Shown here one piece after another: positions 17,981 through 27,830 of a stretch of DNA of 64,000 nt. The number at the start of each line of letters is the position of its first letter. The first letter of the stretch is position 1. Under the pieces are notes generated by a model. It ran no database searches. It was not told the origin of the DNA and saw nothing but the letters and a program-made list of their open reading frames with translations. The position numbers were made by a program, and so were the translations under genes. The DNA comes from an uncultured Draconibacterium sp. (lineage in GTDB: Bacteria > Bacteroidota > Bacteroidia > Bacteroidales > Prolixibacteraceae): positions 1,522,501 to 1,586,500 of the forward strand of contig NZ_OY781365.1 of the NCBI RefSeq assembly GCF_963676815.1, read 5' to 3'.

Positions 17981-19612
17981 CTAATAAGTTACAAATCCGG
18001 CAAGTGCATAAACCAATGCTGCCTGCCAGTTTATCGCAATCTCGTTTTTGCTGTACGACGCTTCTTTATCTTCCCAATCGGTTGCCGAATGCCCGCCGCC
18101 AACCAAATACCCCGGCCAAGGGGCGTCAATGTCATCAGCTCCCGAACGTCGGTCGTGCGGATACATTGGCGGATTGATTCCCAAACAGGTAACATACGAT
18201 CGATTATAATAATTCTTTCCAAAAATATGATCGACAATACCAATGGCAGCCTGTTTGTATTTTGGATTTGGCTGAATAAGATTTGCCACCTGCAGGTTTA
18301 CAGCCTGGCGGGCAACAGTTCCGTTACATCCCCAGTAATATTTGCCGGCGAGAGCTCGTGAATATACATCCGAATTTCCCTTTTCGACTATTCCATCGGC
18401 ATTCGCAATGATCTTCTCTTTTATAATATTTTGTACCTCGGCGTTTTTCCCTTCGCGCGAAGAAAGTGCATAGGTATACATCGCCAGGTTCGATACATTT
18501 TGCCAGTCCCAGTTTTCCAGAATTTCATAATCAATCGCCGCTGCACGTTTCTCAAAATCTTGCAAACAGTCTTCATCTCCGGTAGTTGCCCAAAGTTCGG
18601 CAGCTGCCCATAAGCGATCATCCTCATCTTTCGACTGGTAACCTCCGGTCTGAAAATCACCCTGTTCAAAACGTTTATACTCCGGATTCGCCTGTAGAAA
18701 ACGATAACTCACCCACGCAGCATCTAAACATTTTTGAGCATATGCAGCGTCGTAGGGTTTAAAATAGCGCGCAGCCATGGCCATAATTCCCACAAAATCG
18801 GCTGTTGCCGCCGAACTCCAATCAGTAAAATAGCGTTTGGCATCATCGTCGCTGGCCATTATAAATCCTGAAAAGTTTGTTCGCGTTAGTTTATGCGAAA
18901 CTCTCCCCGAACCATCGGGATATTGCATTTTTAATATCCAGTCGGTTTCCCATTTTAATTCCTGCAGGAAATCGGGAAATCCGGGTGCTGTTTCGGGAAT
19001 ATCCAAATCCATCTTCTCTAATTGAGGCTGAAAATGCTCCCAGGCGTAAAACAAAACGCCCATTGAAATTCCTGCATTTACCACATATTTTCCGTGGTCG
19101 CCGGCATCGTGCCATCCGCCTGTACCGTCGCGTTTCGAACCTTTCTCACCAATGTAATCTTCGTAAGCATCATCTAAATGGCAAGCATCCTGATGGTAGT
19201 GATTACCGGCAAACTCGCCATCAACCGCCATTCCACAGCGCCACAAATAAAAAGCACGCATACTTGTTACGGCCGCAAAATTGAATGCATCGTTTGCTAT
19301 TTTAAATTCATCCGAACGCCCCACTTCGGCTACTTCCAGGTAGTAGTCACCCGGTTTTTGGAAGTCCGAGAAATCAACTTTCCAAACCTCCTGATCTACA
19401 TCTTTCTGATAAGTTGGACCTGAAACTTTTCCTTCAAAAACAATGTCTCCGGATGAAACAGAAACAAGCTGAAACGAAGTACAGGATTTCGGAATAACGG
19501 CTGTTTTTGCGCCATCAGTTAAAAAACCCAGCGAATTAAGATGAATATTTTGTGCAAATAAAATTGGGATCATGCTCAGGCAAAGGAGCACCAAAAGAAC
19601 AGGCTTCTTCAT
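17981..19612 (-). CDS. Glycoside hydrolase family 9 (endoglucanase/cellulase-like)
   Basis: A 543-residue secreted glycosidase with signal peptide 1-20 (ending PILFAQ). An N-terminal immunoglobulin-like CelD domain (about 22-105) precedes the (alpha/alpha)6 GH9 domain. Catalytic signatures are GGWHDAGDHGKYV (the aspartates that activate water), PHDRRSGAD, and the acid glutamate in SKNEIAINWQAALVYALAG. It should cleave beta-1,4-glucan or a related beta-glucan or oligosaccharide. A promoter-like pair lies just upstream. Together with the SusC unit it points to plant or algal polysaccharide use. Confidence 0.94.
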   Translation of the reverse strand: MKKPVLLVLLCLSMIPILFAQNIHLNSLGFLTDGAKTAVIPKSCTSFQLVSVSSGDIVFEGKVSGPTYQKDVDQEVWKVDFSDFQKPGDYYLEVAEVGRSDEFKIANDAFNFAAVTSMRAFYLWRCGMAVDGEFAGNHYHQDACHLDDAYEDYIGEKGSKRDGTGGWHDAGDHGKYVVNAGISMGVLFYAWEHFQPQLEKMDLDIPETAPGFPDFLQELKWETDWILKMQYPDGSGRVSHKLTRTNFSGFIMASDDDAKRYFTDWSSAATADFVGIMAMAARYFKPYDAAYAQKCLDAAWVSYRFLQANPEYKRFEQGDFQTGGYQSKDEDDRLWAAAELWATTGDEDCLQDFEKRAAAIDYEILENWDWQNVSNLAMYTYALSSREGKNAEVQNIIKEKIIANADGIVEKGNSDVYSRALAGKYYWGCNGTVARQAVNLQVANLIQPNPKYKQAAIGIVDHIFGKNYYNRSYVTCLGINPPMYPHDRRSGADDIDAPWPGYLVGGGHSATDWEDKEASYSKNEIAINWQAALVYALAGFVTY

Positions 19613-19637
19613 TTTGTGGTTTTATTGATTTAGGCTA

Positions 19638-19667
19638 CTAAGATATAAAAATAGCTTATTGTACAAA
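19638..19667 (-). promoter_or_regulatory. Probable promoter of the GH9 gene
   Basis: On the minus strand TTTG is followed after 18 bases by TATCTTAG, one base off the TAnnTTTG consensus, ending 25 bases upstream of the GH9 ATG. Confidence 0.5.
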
Positions 19668-19700
19668 AGACAATATTTAAAACTCTAACTACATTTTGTA

Positions 19701-21239
19701 TTACCCTCCCCAGTTCTCCCGGTCCAGACTGCGATAATGAATAGCTTCCGAAAGGTGATCGGCCTGCACATTTTCTGCTCCTTCGAGGTCGGCAATGGTG
19801 CGCGATACTTTTAAAATGCGGTCGTAAGCACGGGCAGAAAGGCCAAGGCGATCCATGGCATTTTTAATCAGGTTATTGCTTTCATTGTCGAGTACTACAA
19901 ATTCACGTATCAGTTTCGAGGTCATTTGTGCATTGGCGTAAACTCCCTGGTGACCCTCAAAACGTTTCTCCTGAATTTTCCGGGCAATTAACACCCGCTC
20001 ACGAACGGCCTCACTATTCTCCGATGATTCCATTTCCGATAATTTTTTAAATGGCACGGGAACAACTTCGAGGTGAATATCTATACGGTCGAGCAGTGGC
20101 CCCGAGATTTTGTTAAGGTATTTTTGCACCACGCCCGGCGCGCAAACGCACTCTTTTGTGGGGTGATTATAATAACCACACGGACACGGGTTCATGGAAG
20201 CCACCAACATAAAACTCGCCGGGTATTCCACAGAAAACTTTGCCCGCGAAATGGTAATATTCCGATCTTCCAACGGCTGACGCATCACTTCAAGCACTGT
20301 TCGTTTAAACTCGGGCAACTCATCCAGAAACAAAACGCCATTGTGTGCCAAACTGATTTCTCCCGGCTGTGGATAGTTTCCGCCGCCAACCAGCGCCACA
20401 TCTGAAATTGTGTGGTGTGGACTACGGAACGGACGGCGTGTCATCAATGAAGTTTCTTTATCGATCTTTCCTACTACCGAATGAATCTTGGTAGTTTCCA
20501 GCGCCTCTTTTAGCGAAAACGGTGGTAAAACGGTTGGTATCCGTTTTGCCAGCATTGTTTTTCCGGAGCCGGGAGGGCCCACCAAAATAATATTATGAGA
20601 ACCAGCCGCTGCAATCTCTAAAGCACGTTTTACATTTTCCTGCCCTTTTACATCCGAAAAGTCGAGCGGATTATTATTTACCTGTGCATAAAACTCAGCC
20701 CGGGTATCAATCACGGTTTGTTCCAGGTTCCCTTCGTCGTTTAAAAAGTCAATTACTTCCGTAATATTTTCCGCTCCGAAAACCTTTAAGCGGTCGACAA
20801 CAGCGGCTTCTCGAGCATTTTGTTTGGGCAGGATCAATCCTTCAAACTCTTCTTTTCGCGCATTTATGGCAATAGGTAAAACACCTTTTATGGGCTGCAA
20901 AGTTCCATCGAGTGAGAGTTCGCCCATTAAAACGTATTTCGATAATTTATCATGATTAATCTGACCGGAAGCCGCCAAAACTGCTGCTGCCAAAGGTAAA
21001 TCGTAAGCCGATCCTTCTTTGCGGATATCGGCCGGAGCCATGTTTATGATGATTTTCTTTTTCGGCCATTTATAACCGTTCAAACGCAATGCCGATTCAA
21101 TGCGCTGCTGACTCTCTTTAACCGCACTATCGGGCAATCCAACAAGCAGGAATTTTATTCCGGTGGTTACGTCTACTTCAATGGTAATGGTTGTGGCATC
21201 GATCCCAAAAACTGCACTTCCGAAGGTTTTAACTAACAT
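19701..21239 (-). CDS. YifB/ComM-family Mg-chelatase-like AAA+ ATPase
   Basis: A 512-residue protein of the ComM family, which in naturally competent bacteria acts as a helicase promoting branch migration of incoming DNA; in others its role is unsettled. An N-terminal Lon-S16-like domain (VDVTTGIKFLLVGLPDSAVKES) is followed by the AAA+ Mg-chelatase domain with Walker A GPPGSGKTMLAKR, Walker B LFLDELPEF, and a cysteine-rich loop NPCPCGYYNHP. The C-terminal helical domain holds LSARAYDRILKVSRTIADLEG. It is monocistronic between the GH9 and NIPSNAP genes. Confidence 0.94.
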   Translation of the reverse strand: MLVKTFGSAVFGIDATTITIEVDVTTGIKFLLVGLPDSAVKESQQRIESALRLNGYKWPKKKIIINMAPADIRKEGSAYDLPLAAAVLAASGQINHDKLSKYVLMGELSLDGTLQPIKGVLPIAINARKEEFEGLILPKQNAREAAVVDRLKVFGAENITEVIDFLNDEGNLEQTVIDTRAEFYAQVNNNPLDFSDVKGQENVKRALEIAAAGSHNIILVGPPGSGKTMLAKRIPTVLPPFSLKEALETTKIHSVVGKIDKETSLMTRRPFRSPHHTISDVALVGGGNYPQPGEISLAHNGVLFLDELPEFKRTVLEVMRQPLEDRNITISRAKFSVEYPASFMLVASMNPCPCGYYNHPTKECVCAPGVVQKYLNKISGPLLDRIDIHLEVVPVPFKKLSEMESSENSEAVRERVLIARKIQEKRFEGHQGVYANAQMTSKLIREFVVLDNESNNLIKNAMDRLGLSARAYDRILKVSRTIADLEGAENVQADHLSEAIHYRSLDRENWGG

Positions 21240-21347
21240 AAACGGGGATTTAGTTTAATATGAGTTAAATGTAGTAAAAAGCTCAGAATATTAAAAGGTT
21301 AGCTACCAAACAGTATTGGAAGCCAACCTGAGTCTCCTCCGTCAGAA

Positions 21348-22118
21348 CTAACTAAAGTCGACAGGAACGAGAAATTTTTTGTGAATTTTACTCACCGTAT
21401 TAGCGTATTCCTCTTTCCTGCTCATCTCCCGCCATTCGGGGCTTGGCCCAAATTTAGCCCATAGGGCATCACGTTCTTCCATATCGTTAAACCACAACAT
21501 GTAGGTTAGTGCCGGCATGTATTGCCCCGCAAGATGCTGACTAAATAGCAAAGGATGAAACCCGAGATTATTAAACAGCTGAATTTCGCCGTCGTTAAAC
21601 ATTTTTACTTTTCTTATTCCGGCATCTTCACAATAACTTTCATAAATGCGCATTTCAAGCAAACCTCCCTTTTGCCCCGGTTCGCTTAAACGCGGAAAAC
21701 CATCAAAAGCTTCCATCAGAAAAGTTTCGAAGCGTGCATAAACAGGACTATTTACAGGAACCTGTGTATACTCTTTCGCTGCTTCTAAAAATTCAGGATC
21801 GGTGCGCATAGCCAGCGTTGTATCGTAATAATCCGATAAACTTTTATGAGCGTGCAGAATGTACATCACAGGTGGTTCTTCCATACTGAACTCATTAAAT
21901 GCCAAAATTTTAGCACCTCTTTTTTTCAAAAAAGGAATTACGGCTTCAGTATAATATTTCTGTAGTTGGTTCCGCCCGGCACCACCATTTAAATGATAGA
22001 CTTTTAATTCGTAAAAATCTTTGTCGGTTGTTGGAGCCGGACCGGCGTTTAAAGATGGCGCAGCAACAATAGCACCACTTGCAAAAGCTGATTTTTTAAG
22101 GAATGATCTTCTTTTCAT
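21348..22118 (-). CDS. Exported NIPSNAP-family protein
   Basis: A 256-residue protein with a twin-arginine-like leader (KRRSFLKKSAFASG) and two NIPSNAP-type ferredoxin-like domains. The first begins FYELKVYHLNGGAGRNQLQKYY, the second LEMRIYESYCEDAGIRKVKMF. NIPSNAP proteins are small alpha/beta barrels with poorly known biochemical roles; Tat-exported members are common in Bacteroidota and Planctomycetes near sugar catabolism genes, as I recall. No operon partner is seen. Confidence 0.85.
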   Translation of the reverse strand: MKRRSFLKKSAFASGAIVAAPSLNAGPAPTTDKDFYELKVYHLNGGAGRNQLQKYYTEAVIPFLKKRGAKILAFNEFSMEEPPVMYILHAHKSLSDYYDTTLAMRTDPEFLEAAKEYTQVPVNSPVYARFETFLMEAFDGFPRLSEPGQKGGLLEMRIYESYCEDAGIRKVKMFNDGEIQLFNNLGFHPLLFSQHLAGQYMPALTYMLWFNDMEERDALWAKFGPSPEWREMSRKEEYANTVSKIHKKFLVPVDFS

Positions 22119-22256
22119 GATCTTAGGTTTAATAAGTTTAAGTGAACAGCCAGAGAAGCTGATTCAGGAAACTAATCTACATTATTTCAACGACAAAACA
22201 AGCCGTTAATGCGTTTTAGGAAAGGACGAAATAAAAAATGAATACCGGAAATTGAA

Positions 22257-23210
22257 CTAATAAAGCTTCTTCCTTTTTACGAGATAAGAGAAAAGCACTT
22301 CCTTAAAATCTTTGTTGATGTCGGCTTCGGCCAAATCGATTTGGTACTGTCCGCACTTTACTTTCAGGTCTTCAAAATAATCGCTAACCGTATTGGTGTA
22401 GTGCTCTTTCACTTCCAGGGGGTTGAATTTAACAACCTGCCCGCTCTCCAAATCGACAAACTTGTGCGGACGATTGCTAAAATCAAACTCGCGTTCTAAA
22501 GAATGATCGGTTACATGAAAAAGAATAACCTCATGTTTATTGTATCGCAGGTGTTGCAGAGCCGAAAACAACTCATCGTTTTTCGAGCTGTCGAGCATGT
22601 CGCTGAAAATAATTACCAGCGAACGTTTATGAATATTCTCGGCAATTTGATGCAGTACCTGTGTGGTGTTGGTGGTTTTTCGTAAACCGGCATTTTCGGG
22701 CTGAATGAGTTCCGAAAGTTTTCCGTACATCACCTCGGCATTTACCGATGAAATGCGTGGCGAAGAATGAAATTCAATTTCATCAGAAAACAGTGTTAAC
22801 CCAACGGCATCGCGCTGTTTACGCATCAGGTAAATAAGAGCGGCAGCTGTATAAACCGAGAAAGCCAGTTTATTGTGTAAATGTTTTTTGCCTTTCGTAT
22901 ACGGAAACAACATAGATGATGAAGTATCGACAACCAACTGGCAACGCAGGTTGGTTTCCTCCTCGTATTGTTTTACAAAAAGTTTGTCGGTACGTGCAAA
23001 CAATTTCCAATCGACGTGTTTCGTCGATTCGCCCTGGTTATACAGGCGATGTTCAGCAAACTCAACTGAAAATCCATGAAACGGACTTCGGTGCAAGCCG
23101 GTAATAAATCCTTCAACAACCTCGTGAGCCACCAACCCCAGGTTATCAAAACGGTGAAATTGTTCTATGTCGATTAGGTTCTTCAAAATGATAAAAACAA
23201 AAACTGTCAT
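22257..23210 (-). CDS. DUF58-domain protein (vWA-like)
   Basis: A DUF58 protein of about 317 residues. The DUF58 core is GFSVEFAEHRLYN, HVDWKLFARTDKLFVKQYEEET, and a vWA-like DTSSSM metal-site motif. Such proteins are usually encoded beside MoxR AAA+ ATPases and act in assembly or stress pathways; no MoxR gene is visible here. The start is uncertain. An upstream TTG frame at 23243 and the ATG at 23210 both fall in an inverted repeat between trxA and this gene, and homologues, as I recall, begin close to LKNLIDIEQF, where a TTG sits at 23186. I give the ATG but the TTG at 23186 is a real alternative. Confidence 0.85.
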   Translation of the reverse strand: MTVFVFIILKNLIDIEQFHRFDNLGLVAHEVVEGFITGLHRSPFHGFSVEFAEHRLYNQGESTKHVDWKLFARTDKLFVKQYEEETNLRCQLVVDTSSSMLFPYTKGKKHLHNKLAFSVYTAAALIYLMRKQRDAVGLTLFSDEIEFHSSPRISSVNAEVMYGKLSELIQPENAGLRKTTNTTQVLHQIAENIHKRSLVIIFSDMLDSSKNDELFSALQHLRYNKHEVILFHVTDHSLEREFDFSNRPHKFVDLESGQVVKFNPLEVKEHYTNTVSDYFEDLKVKCGQYQIDLAEADINKDFKEVLFSYLVKRKKLY

Positions 23211-23277
23211 TTCGGAGATGGAAAAGTTTGCTCTTTTTAACAAGAGATTTCTCCTCGCATACTCGCCGAAATGACAG
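23204..23277 (-). repeat. REP-like inverted repeat between trxA and the DUF58 gene
   Basis: Two perfect 12-bp arms, CTGTCATTTCGG and CCGAAATGACAG, enclose 50 bases. Read on the minus strand, the right arm is followed by GTTTTTGTTTTT, so it could end trxA transcription. The TGTCATTTCG motif with a following GGAGAAATCTC stretch resembles a dispersed intergenic repeat I remember from several Bacteroidota genomes; this is not checked here. Confidence 0.7.
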
Positions 23278-23294
23278 CTCAGATATAAATGCTA

Positions 23295-23612
23295 TTACAG
23301 CAGTGCATTAAGTTTGTCAACAAACGCTTGTTTTGGAGCAGCACCAACTTGTTTGTCAACAACCTCGCCGTTTTTCACAAACAATACTGTAGGAATGTTT
23401 CTGATTCCGTATTTCATTGCTACATCCTGGTTGTTGTCAACGTCAACTTTACCAATTACTGCTTTGCCTTCGTACTCAGCAGACATTTCTTCAACAATAG
23501 GTGCAATCATTCTACAAGGGCCACACCAAACTGCCCAAAAATCGATCATCACCGGTTTGTCTGAATTCATTACCAACTCTTCAAAATTGGCATCTGTAAT
23601 TTCTAAAGCCAT
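23295..23612 (-). CDS. trxA: Thioredoxin
   Basis: A 105-residue classic cytoplasmic thioredoxin. The redox site is WAVWCGPCRMIAP and the cis-proline is in GIRNIPTVLF. It reduces disulfides of ribonucleotide reductase, peroxiredoxins and others, with electrons from thioredoxin reductase. It lies 46 bases downstream of dnaE on the same strand and is probably read through from it. Confidence 0.97.
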   Translation of the reverse strand: MALEITDANFEELVMNSDKPVMIDFWAVWCGPCRMIAPIVEEMSAEYEGKAVIGKVDVDNNQDVAMKYGIRNIPTVLFVKNGEVVDKQVGAAPKQAFVDKLNALL

Positions 23613-23658
23613 ATCATTATATTTTTGTTATTGTATTTCTTTTCTCGGTTCTACAAAA

Positions 23659-26600
23659 CTAATTAATTCTGTAACTCATTTCCGGTTGTTCATCAAAAAA
23701 GTTAAGAAAACCATCCAAAGGATTTACCCTTGTAGTTCTTGAAAACATTTCAATGTACATATTGTTCTCGGTATCAAAAACATTAAACTTGAGCAAGGTC
23801 TTTCCTTTATATTCTCCGGCTATGTGATCTATATGTTTTACCAGGTCCTCTGTTAATGATTTTAGCGGAACATTTATGGTTAAACTTTTAATGTATTTTT
23901 CGCGCACATCGTCGAGCAACTCAATGCTGTTAATTTTAAATTCGTAATTATCGGTGTTTCCAAAGCGTGGTTTAACTGCCCCTTTCACCATAATAAAAAG
24001 CCCAACTTTACAGTACTTGCTAAAGTTCACATAATCGTTTCCAAACAGCCAAAACTCTTTCGAGTCGGAATAATCAGAAAGGGTAAGAATGGAATACATA
24101 TTCCCGTTTTTGGCTTGTTTCTCTGCCGCTGCCGTAACCATTCCGCCAAAAGTAAATTCTTTTTCTTTGTATTTATTTATGTCGTTATTCAAGTCTTTCA
24201 GCATCACATCTCTGGAGCAGAAATTGCTAATTTCAAGGCGATAATCATCAAGCGGATGAGCGGTAAGATAAATACCTATCAGGTTTTTCTCCTTTTCGAG
24301 CATAATGAGTTTGGCCCACTCGTCAACTTTTGGAATGGCCGGTTTTTGAATATCCTGTCCACCTCCCATTCCTCCAAACAAACTTTGTTGTGCACTGTTT
24401 GCTTCAAGCTGCACCCGGTTACCGTAGCGAATCAGTTTCTCGATAAAATTGGTATCATCGTTTTCGTGTTCGCCGGCAAAAAAGCAACTGCGGTTTACTC
24501 CCTCCAAATTTGTAAAAGCCCCTGCCATGGCAAGCGCTTCGAGGTTCTTTTTATTCACCGCCTGCAAGTTTACGTGTTCAACCAATTCATAAATGGTTTT
24601 AAAATGGCCACGTTCGTTGCGTACATCAATAATGTGCTGAACAGCTCCGGAACCAACGCCTTTAATTGCTCCCATTCCAAAACGGATATCGCCTTCCTTG
24701 TTTGCCGTAAATTTGATAAAACTCTCGTTAACATCCGGCCCAAGCACGTTCAGATTCATGCGCTTGCACTCGGTCATTAACTTAGTAATATCGGTAATAT
24801 TATTTAGGTTTCGGCTAAGGTTGGCAGCCATAAATTCTGCCGGATAATGTGCCTTCAGGAATCCAGTTTGGTAGGCAATGTAGGCATAACAAACCGAGTG
24901 CGATTTGTTGAACGCATACGACGCAAACGCCTCCCAGTCTTTCCAAATTTTATTGATAACTTCCTCAGTGTCTTTACCTCTGTTTTTACATTCATCAACA
25001 AACTGGCGATTAGCTTTACAGCCTTCAACAAACTTAACTTTAAGCTTTTCCATCACCGACATAATCTTCTTACCCATCGCCTTACGCAGCGTATCCGAAT
25101 CGCCTCGGGTAAAGCCGGCCAGCAAACGCGAGAGTAACATCACTTGCTCCTGGAAAACGGTAATACCATAAGTATCACTAAGGTATTCTTCCATCATTGG
25201 CACGTCGTAATCCACTTTCTCGCGACCATGTTTACGGGCAATGTAATTCGGGATGTATTCCATTGGTCCCGGTCGGTAGAGCGCGTTCATAGCCACCAGG
25301 TCTTCAAAACGGTTAGGTTTCAAATCGCGCAGGTGCTTTTTCATTCCGTCCGATTCGAACTGGAAAATTGCAGTGGTTTCGCCATGACTAAATAGCTCAA
25401 ATGTCTTCTCATCATCAAGCGGAATTTCATTTATCGGAACTTCAATTCCCTTCGATAGTTTGATGTTTTCCAGACACTCTTTAATAATCGACAGGGTTTT
25501 CAGCCCCAGAAAGTCCATTTTCAGCAAGCCGATGTCTTCCACAAAACGCCCATCGTACTGCGTTGTCAGCAGATGTTCTTCATCTTTTGTGGGCATTAAC
25601 GGAATATGATCCGTCAGCGGGTCGCGGCTGATCAGGATACCACATGCATGCACACCAGTATTTCGTACCGAACCTTCTAATTTCTCAGCATAATTAAGCG
25701 TATCAACCACCAGAGGAATTGGAGAATCCTTTTCTCTTGCCAGTTCAGGACTTTCTTTAAATGCCTTTTTAAAACTCATTTTCGGCGCTTCGGGAACCAA
25801 CTTAGCCAAACGATCGGCTTCGAGTAAAGGTAGTTTCAACACACGGGCTACATCCCTGATCGATGACTTGGTAGCCATTGTTCCGAAAGTACAAATGTGC
25901 GCCACTTTATCCTGCCCGTATTTGTTGGTTACATATTCGAGTACCAGCTGTCGTCCGTCATCATCAAAGTCGATATCGACATCGGGGAGCGATATACGAT
26001 CGGGATTCAGGAAACGCTCAAAAAGAAGGTCGTATTTAATCGGGTCGATGTTGGTAATTCCGGCGCAGTACGATACAGCTGCACCGGCAGCCGATCCACG
26101 TCCAGGACCAACGATCACTCCGTTATCTTTTGCCCAGTTAATAAAATCCTGCGTAATAAGGAAGTAACCGGGATAACCCATTGTTTTAATGGTATTCAGC
26201 TCAAAAATAAGACGTTCTTCAACACTCTTTTCCAGCGGATCGCCATAACGTTCTTTGGCCCCTTCAAAAGTAAGGTGCTCCAAAAATGCCGACTCCAGTT
26301 TTACACGAATTACTTTATCGTATCCACCAAGGCGTTCAAAAGCTGAATCGCCAAATTCCTTACGTAAATCAGCCTCCGAGTATTTTTCTTTAAAACTTTC
26401 TTCGGTTCCAATTTTTTCAGGAATAGGGAACACCGGCATAATCGGTGAAGTATTCAGTTCAAAAGGCTCAATTTTTTCTGCGATTTCAGCTGTATTGGCC
26501 AGCGCCTCGGGAAGATCTTTAAAAAGCTCATTCATTTCGGCCTGCGTTTTAAACCACTCCTGTTTGGTGTAGCGCATTCGGTTCGGATCGTCAAAATCTT

Positions 26601-27309
26601 TCCCGGTATTTAAGCAGATCAACAAATCGTGTGCTTCTGCATCCGACTCGTTGGTGAAGTGAATATCGTTGGTGGCAATCAATTTCACGCCCAGCTTCTT
26701 TGCTAACGGAACCAGTTGCTTATTTACTTTTACCTGCCAGTCGTATACCTCTTCGCGCTCGCGTTGCGATTGCGCCGGATGCCGCATCAATTCCAGGTAA
26801 TAATCTTCTCCAAATAGCTTTTTATACCACAAAACAGCGTCTTCGGCAGCCGGTATATTATTGGCCATTATATGCTGTGCAATCTCGCCTCCCAAACATG
26901 CCGATGATGCAATCAGTCCTTCGTGATGTTTTTCCAGCAGTTCTTTGTCGATACGCGGTTTATAATAAAAACCGGTAGTAGTTGCTGTCGATATCAGCTT
27001 AATCAGGTTAATGTAACCAACCCTGTTTTTTGCCAACAGAATCAGGTGATGCCCGGAGCGGTCTATCTTATCACTTTTATCTTTGATTGTACGGGAAGCC
27101 ACATACGTTTCGCATCCTAAAATGGGTTTAATCTCAGCCTTCGAACAGGCTGCATGAAACTCTTTTATGCCAAACATTGTTCCGTGGTCGGTTAAAGCCA
27201 AAGCCGGCATATTATCCGATTTTGCTTTGCCTACCAGGTCGCTGATGCTGGCTGCGCCATCAAGAATTGAGTATTGCGAGTGTACGTGTAAATGCGTAAA
27301 TGGAACCAT
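23659..27309 (-). CDS. dnaE: DNA polymerase III alpha subunit
   Basis: A 1216-residue replicative polymerase. The N-terminal PHP domain begins THLHVHSQYSILDGA and has ALTDHG. The polymerase core includes GPGRGSAAGAAVSY and the catalytic aspartates in PDVDIDFDDDGR. The fingers hold ALYRPGPMEYIPNYI, and a helix-hairpin-helix lies near GAIKGVGSGAVQ. An OB-fold domain (FTFGGMVTAAAEKQAKNGN) is at about 1010-1100. This is the DnaE1 type found in Bacteroidota. It starts a leftward trxA-containing group. Confidence 0.97.
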   Translation of the reverse strand: MVPFTHLHVHSQYSILDGAASISDLVGKAKSDNMPALALTDHGTMFGIKEFHAACSKAEIKPILGCETYVASRTIKDKSDKIDRSGHHLILLAKNRVGYINLIKLISTATTTGFYYKPRIDKELLEKHHEGLIASSACLGGEIAQHIMANNIPAAEDAVLWYKKLFGEDYYLELMRHPAQSQREREEVYDWQVKVNKQLVPLAKKLGVKLIATNDIHFTNESDAEAHDLLICLNTGKDFDDPNRMRYTKQEWFKTQAEMNELFKDLPEALANTAEIAEKIEPFELNTSPIMPVFPIPEKIGTEESFKEKYSEADLRKEFGDSAFERLGGYDKVIRVKLESAFLEHLTFEGAKERYGDPLEKSVEERLIFELNTIKTMGYPGYFLITQDFINWAKDNGVIVGPGRGSAAGAAVSYCAGITNIDPIKYDLLFERFLNPDRISLPDVDIDFDDDGRQLVLEYVTNKYGQDKVAHICTFGTMATKSSIRDVARVLKLPLLEADRLAKLVPEAPKMSFKKAFKESPELAREKDSPIPLVVDTLNYAEKLEGSVRNTGVHACGILISRDPLTDHIPLMPTKDEEHLLTTQYDGRFVEDIGLLKMDFLGLKTLSIIKECLENIKLSKGIEVPINEIPLDDEKTFELFSHGETTAIFQFESDGMKKHLRDLKPNRFEDLVAMNALYRPGPMEYIPNYIARKHGREKVDYDVPMMEEYLSDTYGITVFQEQVMLLSRLLAGFTRGDSDTLRKAMGKKIMSVMEKLKVKFVEGCKANRQFVDECKNRGKDTEEVINKIWKDWEAFASYAFNKSHSVCYAYIAYQTGFLKAHYPAEFMAANLSRNLNNITDITKLMTECKRMNLNVLGPDVNESFIKFTANKEGDIRFGMGAIKGVGSGAVQHIIDVRNERGHFKTIYELVEHVNLQAVNKKNLEALAMAGAFTNLEGVNRSCFFAGEHENDDTNFIEKLIRYGNRVQLEANSAQQSLFGGMGGGQDIQKPAIPKVDEWAKLIMLEKEKNLIGIYLTAHPLDDYRLEISNFCSRDVMLKDLNNDINKYKEKEFTFGGMVTAAAEKQAKNGNMYSILTLSDYSDSKEFWLFGNDYVNFSKYCKVGLFIMVKGAVKPRFGNTDNYEFKINSIELLDDVREKYIKSLTINVPLKSLTEDLVKHIDHIAGEYKGKTLLKFNVFDTENNMYIEMFSRTTRVNPLDGFLNFFDEQPEMSYRIN

Positions 27310-27398
27310 AAAAACTGTGCTAAAAAAGTTTTTAAAGATACCAATTCTCTCAGCCTAATCAGGGGGATGTTAATAATTTTTGATGGAATTTTTGGAGC

Positions 27399-27426
27399 AA
27401 AAAAAGCCCCGATGCTTCGATCGGGA
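27399..27426 (-). terminator. Intrinsic terminator after the HIT gene
   Basis: Read on the minus strand, stem CCCGAT/ATCGGG with loop CGAAGC is followed by GGCTTTTTTT, directly downstream of the HIT stop at 27430. Confidence 0.85.
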
Positions 27427-27429
27427 CTG

Positions 27430-27825
27430 CTAGTCAATATTTTCGGCGATGAGCTTTGCCAGTTGCTCCATTTCCTCGGGAGGGAATTTTGTTTTGTCGG
27501 CAAAGTTCAGCAAATCGTGTTCGCTTTGCATGGGCACCAAATGAATGTGTGCATGTGGCACTTCGAGACCTAAAACCATTACCCCAACTTTTTTGCAGGG
27601 AACAGCTTTTTCCAATCCTTTGGCCACTTTTTTGGCAAACATTTGCAACCCGGCGTAGGTTTCATCATCCAAATCAAAAAGGTAGTCTACCTCTTTTTTC
27701 GGAATTACCAAAGTGTGTCCTTTTGCAGTGGGGAAAATATCGAGAAAAGCAAAATAATTCTCGTCCTCAGCTACTTTGTACGAAGGGATTTCACCATTGA
27801 TAATTTTTGTAAAAATGCTTGCCAT
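27430..27825 (-). CDS. HIT-family nucleotide-binding protein (HinT-like)
   Basis: A 131-residue histidine-triad protein. The triad is HAHIHLVP near residue 95, and the N-terminus is ASIFTKIINGEIPSYKV. HinT proteins cleave AMP-lysine or AMP-phosphoramidates and similar nucleoside conjugates. greA ends 5 bases upstream, so the two are probably one transcript ending at the terminator at 27399. Confidence 0.93.
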   Translation of the reverse strand: MASIFTKIINGEIPSYKVAEDENYFAFLDIFPTAKGHTLVIPKKEVDYLFDLDDETYAGLQMFAKKVAKGLEKAVPCKKVGVMVLGLEVPHAHIHLVPMQSEHDLLNFADKTKFPPEEMEQLAKLIAENID

Positions 27826-27830
27826 AATTC

